This document shows, piece after piece, positions 11,326 to 23,978 of a DNA stretch of 64,000 nt. The translations under genes were made by a program, and so were the position numbers. Every line of letters starts with the position of its first letter. Position 1 is the stretch's first letter. The notes beneath the pieces were generated by a model. It did no database searches. It saw only the letters and a program-made list of their open reading frames with translations, and was not told the DNA's origin. The stretch is taken from NCBI GenBank assembly GCA_039545295.1, contig BCIK01000007.1, positions 317,835 through 381,834 on the forward strand, written 5' to 3'. The stretch is from Udeniomyces pyricola. Its lineage: Eukaryota > Basidiomycota > Tremellomycetes > Cystofilobasidiales > Mrakiaceae.

Positions 11326-14300
11326 ATGCCCACCATCACCTTCCAAAACCCCAACTACGACCCAACGCTCGCTCACTCAACTCACCAGCATCCTCCCCCC
11401 CTTCCCGCTGCTCCCCTTCTATCTGCCGCTCACTCTCCCCATCCATCCAACCATCCACACGGCTTCCATCCCTACCCCCAGTCTCATCCCTCGGGACCTG
11501 CCCAGCATCCTGCCCAAGGCCATTCGTCCTCGTACCCGTCCCCGCCATCGCCCGCACCTCCCCATCAGCCCACAGCAGCCGAGATTGCCTTGTCCCAGCG
11601 CCTCCACGCCGAGCTTCCGACCCCTGCCTCGGCTGACCTCGTCCCACTCAACGTCATCCTCGATGCCATCATCAGGGATGTCTACGCCAAGCTCAGTGAG
11701 CTTGGAGAGGTCTTGCCGAGCCTTCACGAGGGCGTCAGAGCGGCCCAGGTCTTCCAATTCGCCCTTTACGCGAGGCGTCAGATCGTCAAGCTGCTCGCGC
11801 TCGTGAGATGGTGCAGGGAGTGGGAAGTTGTTGAGAAGTGTATGGTACGTTGGGAAAACATGTCATGGGAGAGGCAGTCAAGGATGGATGGCAGTTGCTG
11901 TCGTTGAGGACATCGACGATACTACGGAGAGTCAAATGGTTTGAAGGGGGGGGGGGNGNGGGGGAAGGAGGGGATGGGATGACTTGCGTACTTCTTTGTG
12001 ACTTATCTCCCATGTTTTTCATCGGTGTTTATCTATCGCAGAATATCATCTCGTTCCTACAACGGCAGAATGCCCAGTTTGACGAAGCGATTGAAGAGGC
12101 CAACGCGGTCCGGACCGGACTCGAAGGCACTAGGTGAGGATCCTCACATAGTCTGGATTCGATGAATCTCTGTACTTAATATCACCCTTCTACGATGATC
12201 CTTTCATCTTGATGCTACCAGGCTTCGGAATCCAGACATCTTGACGGCACTCGACGTCTTGACGACGGGAACGTATCAACGGCTGCCCCGGTGCTTTATC
12301 GTGAGGACTTGCGACGTCCGAGCCGGTCTAGACTACGTTGTACATTGAATCTCAGCTGATCAGAGCACATATTCACACAATCGTCTTTGAACCTTGAATC
12401 ATTCTGTTGGTACCGTTAAAAGGATGACTTCAAATCTACGCCACCTCTGACTCATCAATCTGTCCTCGAGGCGCTCTCGGACCTCAACCGGCTCATCTCA
12501 TACCGACTCAAAGTCAAGGAGGTCATCCCCACACAGATGCGGAGTCACTCGGTCGGCAACGGTCGCGCCTACTTTACCGTGCCGGACCTCTTCAAGGCTT
12601 CGTTCTCCCTGACGGGGGCTCAGAAACCGGACGAGGGGGATTCGGAGGAGGAGCGATTGGCAAAGGTCGAACAGGGCAAGAAAGGTGGAACGTGGTACCT
12701 TGTTGACCTCGAATTCTTTTTCGGGATTGGAGGGAGTGATAAAGGAGACGATATCGAACGAGGTGCGTTCTCGGACCGAAAGCTGTTGCCATGCACTTAC
12801 TCTGGTTTGATTCGTGACTTGTCTGATCTGACTTGCCCCAAACTTGTTCTTCTGCCTTCTATGTCCAGACTTTCCTCGACGTCCCCCAAGCCAAACCTTT
12901 GACGAGATAGCTTACGTCGCTAACCTTCAGCTCACGCCTCCGCTCCCACCTCCACCTCCTCCCAACCCTAACCCCCTCCCTCCGTCTCTAAACCCCCTCG
13001 CCGAGGGTGACTCACGTGCACTGATGGATGGCGTCTCCCCTCGAAGCGTGGACCCAAAGTTCAAGTTGACGCTTGACGGACTCGAAGTTATCAGTCCGAC
13101 TGTAGGAGATTCAGCAAACGACGAAGCGGCCATCGTGGTCCATGACGCGCCATTCGTCAGGGTCTTCAACTTGCTTCGTCAGTTGAACCCCTGGCTACAC
13201 CCTGATCCTTGTTCTCTTAATTTATTAGCTAACAAATCTTCTTTTTCTATCGGGGTTTCTTGTCTACACGCGTCGATACGATGATTAACAGAGTCATTAA
13301 GCTTAGCATACCAGCTCGAGATCCTTTTCCGCCAAGCTCAGCGCATCAAGGGACTTGGGTGGGCCGATTGCTTCCTTCTCGAGATGGCCAAGGATCGCCA
13401 TTCCTTCAAAATGTCGTACTGGCCGTGAGTGATGACCCTGCGCGATTGAGTTGCTGCGGATGATCCACAAAGGAACGTTGCGTTGGACGTCTGACGTGTT
13501 CTGTTTCGTTTCGTTGGCTTGTTCAATCTTCCGATCATGTTAGTCGCCAACGTCCAACTCCACGACCACCTACCAACGCGACTAGCGGCTCTTTGTCACC
13601 CATGCCACCAGGCTTCACCGTTTCTGCAGCAGGAACTTTGACGGTCTCTTTGGTTACGCTTCCCTCGTCGGATGAATCCTCGCCCCCACCGACAACGTCC
13701 CTGTCGACGGCCCCGTCTGCCTCTTCGACCACCACGACCACACTCACATCTTCCGGTAACCGCGGGACGACGTTGAACCGAATCCTGAATGAGATTGAAG
13801 AGGCTGTCAAGGTTGATGGGGCAGCAAAGAGGCGACGTATAGACATGGAAGGATCCGCAGAGGTGACAGGAGAGAAAAGTTCTTCCATCCCACCTTCCAC
13901 TACGAGAGTGAGCGACAAGGTGCTCGAGATGGGGCTCAAAGTCGAATGGGAGCTCGAGAGAAGATGGAGTGGGGCTGTCGAGGTTGGGAGTGAAACGCTG
14001 GGGGAATCGAAGGGCGAACTCGTTGTGAACACTTCGGATTTGGACATCGAAACGCTTTTGATGGTCGTCGTTCGCGCGCATTCGAATTGTCTCATCCGGA
14101 CGCTGCACCAAAGGATGGTGGAGAACGCTGCGGCCGCTTCGGTCTTTGACATTCCTGGGGGGGATATCACGCTTAGTGAGGATTGTGCGTTTGCAGGGTC
14201 TTCTTTTCTTTTTGCTTCCTTCAAGTCGACGGAAACCGTCTAATTTGTGTCTGACCATAGACGACATTGACTGATAAATTCTGGTTGCTTTGAATCTTTG

Positions 14301-17300
14301 TTCTCTTTTCTATCGGTTTCGGCTGTGTATTCTTCTCCTCTTCAGCTGACCATACCGCCTCGCTCCGGGTCCGACTTCGAGGCGACGACTACGTTTTGGT
14401 CTCGATTGACCCTCGGTCAGGTCGAATTGTCTTTCAGGACGGAGGCGACGTCATCAGCCAGCGTCTCACGGCGAGCGTCAAGGCGGTTAACGACAACCCA
14501 GGCTTGTTGGCGGAAGTGTTGATACGGCTCAAGATGCTGGTTCGTTGTCATGGTTCGCAGGGCTGCTCTAAACTGACTCGGCGATCTACCAGGACTGACG
14601 GGTATGGCTGGTGCATGCGGTTCCTTTTTCTTCTTCAGACTATAACCGAACTTATGGAGCAGAGCTTGGTTTATCTAGGTCTCAAAGTCACACGCAAGCT
14701 ACCTTGGAAACATGGAGGTTTGTCGCGCCTTTGAATTTCTTTTCATCTCCCTGCTGCTGCTTGATTGGGTTTCTGTCTCGACCATTGCACTCACACACAC
14801 AACCGCATGTATCAATCTGTTCTTGATCATACATTTCGTGTTGTCTTCTCACTTTCCTTATCAGAACTCGCCAAGCTCTTTCCTCAAGCTCGCACGTTCT
14901 TCTTCATTCCTCTGTCCGCTTCTCCGACCCACCACCTCGTCGTTCTCATGAACACGGCCGACTGGAAGTATGCTCTGGTGGAGACGAGGCCCGTCGTCGA
15001 GGGGGGTTGCCGATGGCTTGTGGCGCAAGAGGTTGGATGGTTGGATGCGGAGCAGTTGCTTGGAGGTTCAGAGGGTCCAGAGTCGGCATCACCGTCGTCA
15101 TCGCCTTCCGAGGGGGGTGAGCCGCAGCAGAAGTCTAGTCAGATGAAGCCAGGCGTGTTGGGCAAAAGGACGCGAAATGGAGAGCAGGTCAAGCGAACGG
15201 AACGAGGTGGAGCTGGGGCTGAAAGAGGTGTCAAGAGCCTCCCTTCGCTCCAGGATCTTCGACTCCTTCATGCTTACTGCACGTGCGTCGCATGTTTTGC
15301 TTCCTGAATCAGAACGATCTCTTTGGGTGGATCCCAAGCAGAAACTGAACTTTCCATGCTGACTTGAACTCCCCCTTCCTGTCCTCTCTCTAAACCCCTA
15401 TCTTATCGGATGGATTCCTTTTCCCCATCGAAGTGCTCGCGTGACGACGCTTCAAGTCGAAGCCCAGCTTAAATCCCGCCAGATCCCCTATCGGCTCATC
15501 CACTCTTCGGCCGCAGCGCATCATCCGAGAGGGGCGTCCTCCATGTCGTCCTTGGCGACGTCGATCCCTGTTTTGTCCGTTCAGACGAGCGACCTCTTCC
15601 GAACCCTTCCGGCGGCGGTGGATATCGCGATGCCGAATGTTTCGATGAGGGTCAGCGAGTGGTGGAGATTAGATCGAAAGTGTCAGGTGAGAGCTCGAAA
15701 TCTTATATCAGGTGTTATTGTTCTTTATTCCAAGGACACTTGACTGATCTCCAACCATGCCGTGCACGTCTTGTCATCCTGCTTTCTCCCTACCCTTATC
15801 TCTATACTTGGATCAGGTCGTCACCTCTGTCAAGCTCCGACATCGACCGACGATCTCGGGCCGTCTCGACCCAAGTTCGAGCCATGTCCTCGTCGATCCC
15901 TCGTCGTCGGTCGTGAGCTTCATTGCCGAGAAAACCGAGGGATGCGTCGATGCCCTCACGGAAGAGTTCAGTCGAGTGGGAAAGTTGGCGGTCATTGCGA
16001 GTGAAAGTGAGTCGGGATCTGTTTGTTGTCGTTGTCGTTGTTGTGCTGGTGGTGGTTGGCCAGAAAGCACTTGTCCATGAGCTTGGCGCGAGATATTAAG
16101 CAAAAATGACTGATCCTATACCGGATCATTTTCTTCTTCTTCTCTTTTCTCTACTTTCGTGCCAGTCAACCGATTACAAGACCCAGACCTTCAGATGACC
16201 TCGTTCGATCTCCAAACGGCAACCTTCATCTACTCCCCAGTTCGTTTCCACCTTTTTCTCAAATCTTACCTTGCCATCATCTTAGCCAAGTGCCGTATCT
16301 TACTGCTTGTACCTGACCGTTGACTTTCTCACCTCTCTCTACATCCCTTCTCGTTTTCTGTCTTTGCACTTTGCACTATCTCTCACATAGGGTTTGCTCG
16401 TTTCTATCGGCTGGCAATCTACCTCTGTTCCGACGAAATCCTCCCCAAACGGCACATACGACGTTTCCTTCCACGTTTCCTCACCAACGACGACGCCTCA
16501 AGGACCGAGGAACAGGCTGACGAACCCACATCAGGCCCTTGCGAGTCAGTTTCGAGATCGGCTGAATGAGTCGGACGGACCGGGGAGCATCGTAGCTTTC
16601 ATTCAGGTTCGTTTTCTTCTTCTTCCTTCTTCTTAATTTCATACTTGTCCAAGAAAAAGGGGAGGGAGGGTTGTCTGTTTTTTCATTCTCTGTCATTATT
16701 TTGTACTGAAGCGACGATGTCGATCGGACCAATCCACACAATCTTCACTCTCCTTTCCGCTTCATGGATGTGCCAATTCCTGCAGTTACTCCGATCGACC
16801 CTCCCTCTTCTCGAACAAGGCCTCGACTTCCTCCCTCCGCTTCCTACCTCCCTTCCATCAACTCTTCCGAACCCTATCTCTTCTGGTTCCTCACCCGAGA
16901 CGCCAAGAAGGAAGCATGGGATGACGCTCAGGATTTGGCCTCGGTCGGTGTCGAGTTTCACGTTCGTCTATGAAGATGTTGATGCGTCGACTCCTGTCAG
17001 GTACGTTTTGAGTCGGAGCAATCCCTTGCTTTTATTCAATGTTTTGGGGATTGTCGAGGCCAGTTAGATTTTTAGATTGCGTTTCGTTTCGTTTTTGAAG
17101 CTTCTCTTTTTTTCCTTCTGCTGCTTGGTGTTGTCGTGCGCGTTGACGGACTAATCATCCCCCTTTGTGTCGTCTTTCGTCTCATCTCATCTCTTTCCCT
17201 TTTTTTTCGTTTCTGTTATTTGAATTTGTTAGATATGGTCTTACGTATACTCTCCTTCCGTCTCAACCGTCGAGTTCAAGGTCAAGTTCGAGTTCGACGC

Positions 17301-18739
17301 CGATGGCTCGATACCTCATCACCGATGCGTCGACTTGTCCGCCTTCGCCTGATTACACTTCTCCACCACCACCACCACCTCCGTCGATATCTTCTTCTTC
17401 TCACTCGCACCGTCCGTCGCAGAGACGACCCCGTCCGCCTGCTCGATCACGGTTCCAACCCATCCCGGCGTTCATGGCCTCGCTCGTCAAAGCGAGAGCT
17501 CAAGTCGCGACCCTGACGCCGTCAGCGATGGCGGCGAGGCAGCGAGGAGAGAGAGAGGAGTTGCCGTTGGTGGTCGTGCTTGGAGAAAGACAAGGGATGG
17601 TTGTCCAAGGTGCTTCTTGGAGGCGCATGAAGGAGGGAAGGCAGACGAGGCAAGGGGACATTGGGATCGGAGAGGTGGTGGAGGAGGAGAAGGAGAAGGA
17701 GAAGGAAGGTGGGGAAATGGAGGTTGTGGTTGTGGTGAGGGTGGTGATGAAGGTGTTGCATCGGGTTCTCATGGGTGAGGAAGGAGCGGGAGTTGATGGT
17801 GCGGAGGACATTCGGGAGGGAAAGAAGAAGGAAAGGGATGGAAATGAGATAGAGAGGGAGGGTTTGGGAGGCGGGAAAGAGAAAAGAGAGGTCAAGATTG
17901 AGGGTTTAGGAGAAGAAGCGAAGAAGGATTCGACAGTGGTGGTCTCCGAAACGGACCAAGCAGACTCGAGTAGTAAGGAGTCTGGAGGAGTTGGAGGGGG
18001 AGGAGAAGGGGGAGAGACACCGAGTTTGATGGAAGGGCAGTCAATCAAAGAAGGACCTCTTCAAGATCGGATGGATTTAGTAGGCGAGGAACCAGACGTC
18101 GATATGACGGATCGACCCAACCACGATGATCCCCTTCATCAACCAACTCACATGGAGGAGATTGTTGGTGTTGGGGTCCATGAAGGTATGGTCGGAGATG
18201 GTGGTGGCGCGGAAGACCCGTTGCTCCCTTCAGAGGGATTGATGGTGTCGTCTTCCTTGGGAGGGGGTCAAGAGGAAGGAGCGGCTGGAGAGAGCCTTGG
18301 GAACGTCGGAGCGAGTGGGCTCCCTGTTGTCGAGCAGGAGGTTGGGGAGTCAGTGCCAGAGGGAGAAGGAGGAGGAGAAGGAGGAGGGGAAGTAGTAGAT
18401 CATCACCTCCACCCTGGAATTACAGTTGAAGGCCTAGCCGAGGAGAGTCAAGAGGGCGTCGTCGACATGGATGACCTCGCGTTCTTTGCTATGATGCATC
18501 AGCAGCAGGACGATCAGCACCACCATCAGGACATGACGTTCGAAGGCTTAGGTTTGGGGATGGACTTGGATATGGGAGGCTTAAGCCATGGTGGGTTAGG
18601 CCATGATGACGTGAGCGCCGGGGTTTCTGGGATGGACCATAGTGGGTTCGGTGGAGGCAGTACTCGGGGGGACGATGAAAGTGCAGGCGGGCTGCACGCG
18701 GAGGGAAAGGAGACAGACCTCGGATTCTTTACGACTTGA
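11326..18739 (+). CDS. MED14: Mediator complex subunit 14
   Basis: A large multi-exon gene for the Mediator backbone subunit linking head, middle and tail modules at RNA polymerase II promoters. After a Pro/His-rich start (MPTITFQNPNYDPT), the conserved MED14 N-terminus is clear: VPLNVILDAIIRDVYAKLSE, ARRQIVKLLALVRW, then NIISFLQRQNAQFDEAI and LLTTGTYQRLP-type segments. Early exons are 11326-11844, 12042-12133, 12222-12300, 12423-12762 and from 12869. Later recognisable parts include YQLEILFRQAQRIKGLGW, SNCLIRTLHQRMVENA, RVTTLQVEAQLKSRQIPYR and VTSVKLRHRPTISG. The final exon (from about 17234) adds roughly 500 residues of low complexity rich in Gly, Glu, Val and Asp, with a QQQDDQHHHQ stretch, ending LGFFTT. 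That tail has no domain I know. Two unknown bases (11957, 11959) lie in intron 1. Middle exon borders were not all resolved. Confidence 0.88.
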
Positions 18740-19510
18740 CGGCTTATGAAACAACGTGATTGTTATACATATATAGGATATTCTCCCCTGGTTTGTTGTT
18801 CATTTGATTGCAGTGTGACGTGGCTGGCAAAAGAAAAAAGTCGCCTATCAGTGGTTGATGCACTAGTACGTATAGTGGGATGCATGGACGTGACAGATCG
18901 ACAGGCTGTATATACGTACGGAAAGGGAGACTCATAACATATGTATATATATATATATATACGATGCGCATCGTAAAAGCAGTGGTCGGTGGATAATGAA
19001 ATGAAAACATTTACTGATTGCTTGAAAAATTTATGAGTACGCTCAGATATGCTTTCGAAAAAGCAAGGACTCGGAAGACGCATCAAGCCTGACCGCAGTG
19101 TTGAACATCACCAAGAGCTCTCGAACGTCGAACCGCCTGACTTACCAGTACGCCCCGCTGCTTTGCAATCGCATCCTATCGACGACTATCCAGCTCGACG
19201 CAGGCACACCACCTCTTCTCTTCGCGGGCCGGGCCTGCACTTTCGTTCAGCCCTCTTACTTTCCGCCTACACGTCGACCCGCCTACAAGCTACGAACCTT
19301 GCACCCGTGACGGCTGTCTTTTAAGCTGACCATGTCCCATTCCTTGCAGATTGCCTATCTCTGACAACTAATTGACCGTCATCTGACAGTCAGTCACTTC
19401 TTTCCCTTGGCCCTTGGCCGAGTAACCATCCTTGGTTGCATTGGAGTGCAAATTGTTTGCTTCCCTTCTACCTGCAGTCTACCGACTGTTCGAAGAACAG
19501 TGCTACTCAC

Positions 19511-19550
19511 CGATACTCACCCACACTCACCGATACTTACCCACACTCTC
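19511..19550 (+). repeat. Two-copy 20-bp tandem repeat
   Basis: The unit CGATACTCACCCACACTCAC (19511-19530) is followed by a near copy at 19531-19550 differing at two positions. Further ACTCAC words occur on both sides, about 230 bp upstream of the secreted-protein start. It may be promoter sequence or a simple repeat. Confidence 0.7.
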
Positions 19551-19661
19551 ACCACCCCGAGCGGGATACTCACTCGGTCAGTCACAACGCTACTCACCAT
19601 GCTTGGCACAGTCACTCGTCAGTTAGATATATGGACAGTCACTTGCATGTCCAGAATGCTG

Positions 19662-19667
19662 TATAAG
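19662..19667 (+). promoter_or_regulatory. TATA-like element
   Basis: TATAAG lies about 120 bp upstream of the ATG at 19784 and is followed by a CA/CT-rich leader. The spacing suits a fungal core promoter with an 80-100 nt 5' UTR. This is an inference from sequence only. Confidence 0.4.
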
Positions 19668-19783
19668 CACCTCTCGATGTTGCTTCTTGCTACAGTCCAG
19701 AACCCACCCACCCACTTCCACTCCACTCCACTTCACTCTCTCTTCCACTCATCCCCACAAGCCACTTTCCCCCACAGCACATA

Positions 19784-20688
19784 ATGCTCAGCTCCTACGC
19801 CCAACCGGCCATCCTCCTCCTCGCGGCCTCGACCGTCCTCGCCGGTGACTTCAAGTACGACAAGGACGACAAAAAGCACGACGACGTCAAGAAGTACGGA
19901 AAGGACGATGATTATAAGAAGAAGGGTGATGACTACAAGAAGGACGACTACGACTACGACGACAAGAAGAACGACAAGTGCGCCATCGTGTTCTTCCAGT
20001 CCCGATTCGTCGACTTTGAAGGCTGCGTCTGCGTGAGCGACCTCGATGGTGAGTATATACGGCTTGGATGTGCCCATCGATATGACCTCTTCCATGCATC
20101 TCTGACCATGTGATCTGACCCCACTATGGCTCGGCTGTGCCTTCTGACATTTCCCCTGCCATCTCCTGTGCTCTGCCGCTTGCTACATCCTCTACTACCT
20201 ATGCATGCCCCCACCCCCGCCCTTCACACCTCACACCGTCAGAGTTCTACTCCCATCCGCCCTCGGACAAGGCATCCAAGGTCGTCTCGTCGTACAACAA
20301 CGTCGAGGACTTCAAGAAGGACTTCACCAACTCCATCATCGACATCGAGGTCTTCACCAAATCGCTCTGTATCGTGCCGGACTATGCGTACCCGATCTGC
20401 AAGTTTGGCAAGTGCGACTTCATCTGCTTCGAGGGGTACGAGCGAGATGGCAAGTATTGCAAGAAGAAGGACGAATACAAGAAGGATGACTACAAGAAGA
20501 AGGACGATGAACACAAGGACGATGGCTACAAGAAGGATGACCACAAGAAAGACGATGAAAAGAAGGACGATGAATACAAGAAGGACGACTACAAGAAGTA
20601 CGACTACAAGAAGGACGACTACAAGAAGGACGACTACAAGAAGGACGACTACAAGAAGGGTGACTACAAGAGGAAAGACGAGCACTGA
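19784..20688 (+). CDS. Secreted eight-Cys protein with Lys-Asp-Tyr repeat arms
   Basis: Predicted 236 residues from two exons, 19784-20048 and 20243-20688 (711 nt). The N-terminus is a clean signal peptide (MLSSYAQPAILLLAASTVLA, cleavage after VLA-G). An N-terminal arm rich in Lys, Asp and Tyr follows. A compact core holds exactly eight cysteines, spaced C-x14-C-x-C-x46-C-x9-C-x4-C-x3-C-x10-C. The last part, CKFGKCDFICFEGYERDGKYC, resembles EGF-like or fungal CPL1-type cysteine modules. The C-terminal arm is built of KDDYK-like pentapeptides. The arms are densely zwitterionic and contain dibasic KK/KR sites that Kex2-type proteases could cut. Function is unknown; a cell-wall or extracellular protein is the safe inference. 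Hydrophobin is excluded because there is no CC pair. Confidence 0.8.
20581..20670 (+). repeat. 15-bp coding tandem repeat (KDDYK units)
   Basis: Six tandem copies of AAGGACGACTACAAG. Copies 1, 3, 4 and 5 are identical; copy 2 gives KYDYK and copy 6 gives KGDYK. Less regular copies extend back to about 20459 and appear in the N-terminal arm. The near-identity at DNA level suggests recent slippage or unequal exchange. Confidence 0.9.
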
Positions 20689-21525
20689 TTACGTCGTGCA
20701 GGGCCTTTCCTAGTTTTGACCCTTTTTTTTTCGATCTGTACTATTAGCCATCGATCGATGATGTTTTGCTATAAGCTCCATCGTAAGATTTTGAGCCATC
20801 TAATACCGTGCGGACTGGGTGAGAAGAAATTTTCTGAAACCGGTCACATAGTAAAATATACATGGAGTGAATTCAATCAGACGACCAGCCGGGATTAGTA
20901 AGTAGTCTACAGAAACGTCGACTCTCTATGGAGTGCAGACGACATATGCAGACATGCAAAAGTCGAAGTTAACATGCTTCTCGTGCTATCTCATGCATCA
21001 GGAATTGAACTGAATAGCTGAACCAATTGGCGCATCACATACAAGACCAGTCAACTCTCAAGCATCATCTCGCGTCAAATCTCACAGCAGGCTAGCCTCA
21101 CCGCCGTCGGTCGGGCAATATACCTCGCTATAGGCTGATTTCGTGCCCGCCTGAACTTAGTGCAAAGTTGACTTGTCATATGTCTTGGGCCAGGACGAAG
21201 ATATTTTCTGACGAGGCATGATACTGAGATTCGTACGACCTTTGCCTATCCAATCCTGAATTAAATTCAGGGGGTCCAAGCGCACAGCCAACGGCAATGT
21301 GGAGCGGATGAAACAGAAGAGAAAAAAAAGTAGAAAAGAAAGCGTACGAAAGTAGCCAGAAGAGCGAAACAGTGAGGATGAAAGAATAACAAACAAAAAC
21401 AAAACGCATAAGAGCGAAAACACAAAGAAAAACTGGTGGGACACAGAAAAGAAAGGACAGGCAAAGCTTGACTAGGTATGAGGATGGAGTCAAAGCCTCA
21501 ACTATTATCAAGTCCGCGGACAAAT
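20689..21525. other. Convergent intergenic region
   Basis: This 837 bp lies between the 3' ends of the secreted protein and RAD23. It includes a poly-T run just after the stop (about 20722-20730) and an A/G-rich segment at about 21300-21450. No gene or RNA is recognised. Confidence 0.5.
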
Positions 21526-23978
21526 TTACTCGTCGTGCATGGTGTCGAAGAGGTAGTTCTATTCAAGAGGATACGGAAGGACAGGGAAGTCGAGCGTTTC
21601 GTGGTGTCAGCTCAAGATCGAGATTCCACAATGTTTCCCAGACGAAAGGCAAAGGAACTTGAAACGACGTACAGCAGCCATCTCCTCGTTTCGATCGCAC
21701 AAAAGGTAAGCTTCAAGGACGCGATTCCTGTCGAAACCCATGCTCTCGAGCTGCAAGAGATCACCCATAATAACCAAAGATGAACAATGATAGACACCCA
21801 TCAGAATTCAACCATGAATTGCGTGCTAACAGATAAAGACGCATCGAATGACGTACCCTTTCTATCGACGACCGCTCCTCTTCGGTGACCTGAATGACGT
21901 TGTTGTGGTCTCCACCCTCGCCACCTCCGCCCATGGCCGCCAACAGATCCTCTCCTCCAGCCTCCCACTCATCCTCTCCCTCATCTCCCTCATCTCCCGG
22001 TGCAACCCCCAAAAGCGCATAGAGCGCCTCGGGGTTCGCCATCAACTGCTGCGCAAGCGCAGGATTGGCCTGGGCGAGCTGTTGAATCATGGGCTGAAGC
22101 AGCGCCGGGTTTTGTTGGACCATCTGACGAAGCTGAGCAAACATGGGGCTTTGGGAGAGGGCAGCGATGTCGAGCTGACCGGGAGCACCCGGAGCGGCGG
22201 CTCGAGCAGCGGGAGCGCCACCTCGAGCTCCACCGGATCCAGGAGCTGATTGCATGGCGGCAGCGGCAGCCTGGTCGAAAAAAAAAAACGAAACGATAAG
22301 AAAAGACGCGCCAAAGAAGACGTACAATATACACGGGTCGATACTGAGGAAAGGACAGAAAGAACAAGAAACAAGGTACAATCAGGCAATCTGACTTACA
22401 GCAAACAGGTTCTCTGGCTCGCCTCCCGAGGCGGCGGCTGGCGCAGCAGCAGAAGTCGTTTCAGGGGCGGAAGGCGCAGCTGAAGCAGGGGTCACGGGGA
22501 GAGTGGATGGTGGGTTGCTAGGGGTCGAAGGAGCGGCAGGGGCAGGCTGGTCGAGTTCGGCAGGGATGCCCTGTTGAGTAGAAAGATGTCGGCAGAGAAA
22601 ACGCAAGCGATTTTCACATTGAGAAGTTGAGCATAGTCGCTCACTTGGAGTTCAGGATTACTGCAAAGAAAAACTGCATGACAAGCAGAAAGATGCCAAC
22701 GAACCGACATGAGGTACTCGACAGCCCGGTCCGGGTTGTTGAAGCTCGCTCGGAGGGCCTTGACGACTTGCTCCTTCTCGAAACCCATCTCGACCATGTT
22801 GGCGATAGCTGATTGAAGAGCGTCACCCGAGACTGTTGAGAGAGAAGTGAGGGTGTAAAGTTAGAAAATGAGTGGAAAAGGGGTTTCCAGGAACGCAAGG
22901 TGAACTGGGAGTTGAAAGAGACGCGATACAAACGGAATGAAGCCTGGTTGTTGAATGCAGCCGGAGCAGCAGCAGCAGCCGGCTCAGAAGCAGCAGCAGT
23001 GGGAGCAGTCGCGTCCGACATGGTGGCATCCTCGGAAGGAGAGCTCGCCGCCGCGGGGGTCGTGGAAGCAGACGCCGGTGTCTCGGTGGCGGCGGGTGCA
23101 GGAGCGGCATCAGGAGTAGGGGCAGAAGCTTCAGCGGTCACTTTGGGAGCTGGCTTAGCTTTCTGTCAGATTGTACAAGGTGCATGCGAATTAGGTGGGG
23201 ACGAGACAGCAGAGGTCAGCTTCGCAACCATCGAGTCCCAACAAAGAGCGAGAGCAAGGTAAGTGAACAGTCACGCACAGCGAACATGACGACGACAAAG
23301 TCCTTTTCCTTGATATCAATTTCAGCGACCGTCTTGGCATCGTCGAGCACTTTACCTAGATGGATGGAAAGCAAAAAGTCAAACCGCGATCGTGGACCAG
23401 AGTGTCAAGCCGAAGCAGGAAACGAGATGATATCATCAGTATCCCTCAAGCGACCGGCCAAACTGCGAATCGATAGATCGCGTGCGTGTGTGTCGCGAGT
23501 TGGATGACGAGAAGATTCAAGGGGATATCACGTCATGGTTCGATCTGAGCTAGAGCAAGAGATGCCTGCTGGACGGTGGCATTGAGACATATGTGACGGC
23601 CTGTACTGTACGCACCAGAGTAGATGAGCTTGCTGACGGGCTTGCCAAGGGCGTTGACCTTTTCCTTCACGCTCGATATCTGCCGGAGTGGTAGGAGCAA
23701 GAAGGGAGAGAAGGCATAGATAGTGAAGGGGTAAGCTTGATAGACGCAGGCATGAGGGAATTCGGGTGTTGAGTTTGAAGGAGGGACTGACCGAATCGGC
23801 ATCTTGAACAGAGACGGTGAAGGTCTTTTGGGGGAGAGAGAGAGAAAGGAAGAAGGGCGATGGAAAGAAGGGGGATTCAGGAAAGGTAAGTGAGCCATGG
23901 ATGGAGAAGACAAGGTCTGAAAAGAGGAGACTGATGCACCTTTTGGTCGAGAGTCTTGAAAGTGATGGTACGCGTCAT
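21526..23978 (-). CDS. RAD23: UV excision repair protein RAD23
   Basis: Predicted 421 residues in ten exons: 23978-23940, 23824-23792, 23679-23616, 23355-23279, 23162-22934, 22832-22705, 22570-22400, 22270-21857, 21750-21673 and 21558-21526 (sum 1266 nt). Domain order matches RAD23: ubiquitin-like N-terminus (MTRTITFKTLDQK to KDFVVVMFAK), an Ala/Pro/Thr linker, UBA1 (ANMVEMGFEKEQVVKALRAS, NNPDRAVEYLMSGIP), an Ala-rich linker, the XPC-binding domain (FAQLRQMVQQNPALLQPMI) and UBA2 (LESMGFDRNRVLEAYLLCD) ending NYLFDTMHDE. The protein shuttles ubiquitinated substrates to the proteasome and stabilises XPC/Rad4 in nucleotide excision repair. It is divergent from KRR1. Confidence 0.95.

Larger units (their letters stand above)
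18740..19783. other. Intergenic region upstream of the secreted repeat protein
   Basis: This 1.04 kb carries a (TA)n microsatellite at about 18944-18961, the presumed MED14 3' end, and the promoter of the secreted protein. Short ORFs on both strands have no gene-like features. Confidence 0.5.

Noticed and set aside
19784..20688. FLAG-like epitope sequence implying vector contamination
   Set aside because: The KDDYK repeats resemble the tag, but the gene has a native signal peptide, an intron, a cysteine core and degenerate repeat copies.
19784..20688. Hydrophobin, because of eight cysteines
   Set aside because: Hydrophobins need two CC doublets; none is present and the spacing is different.
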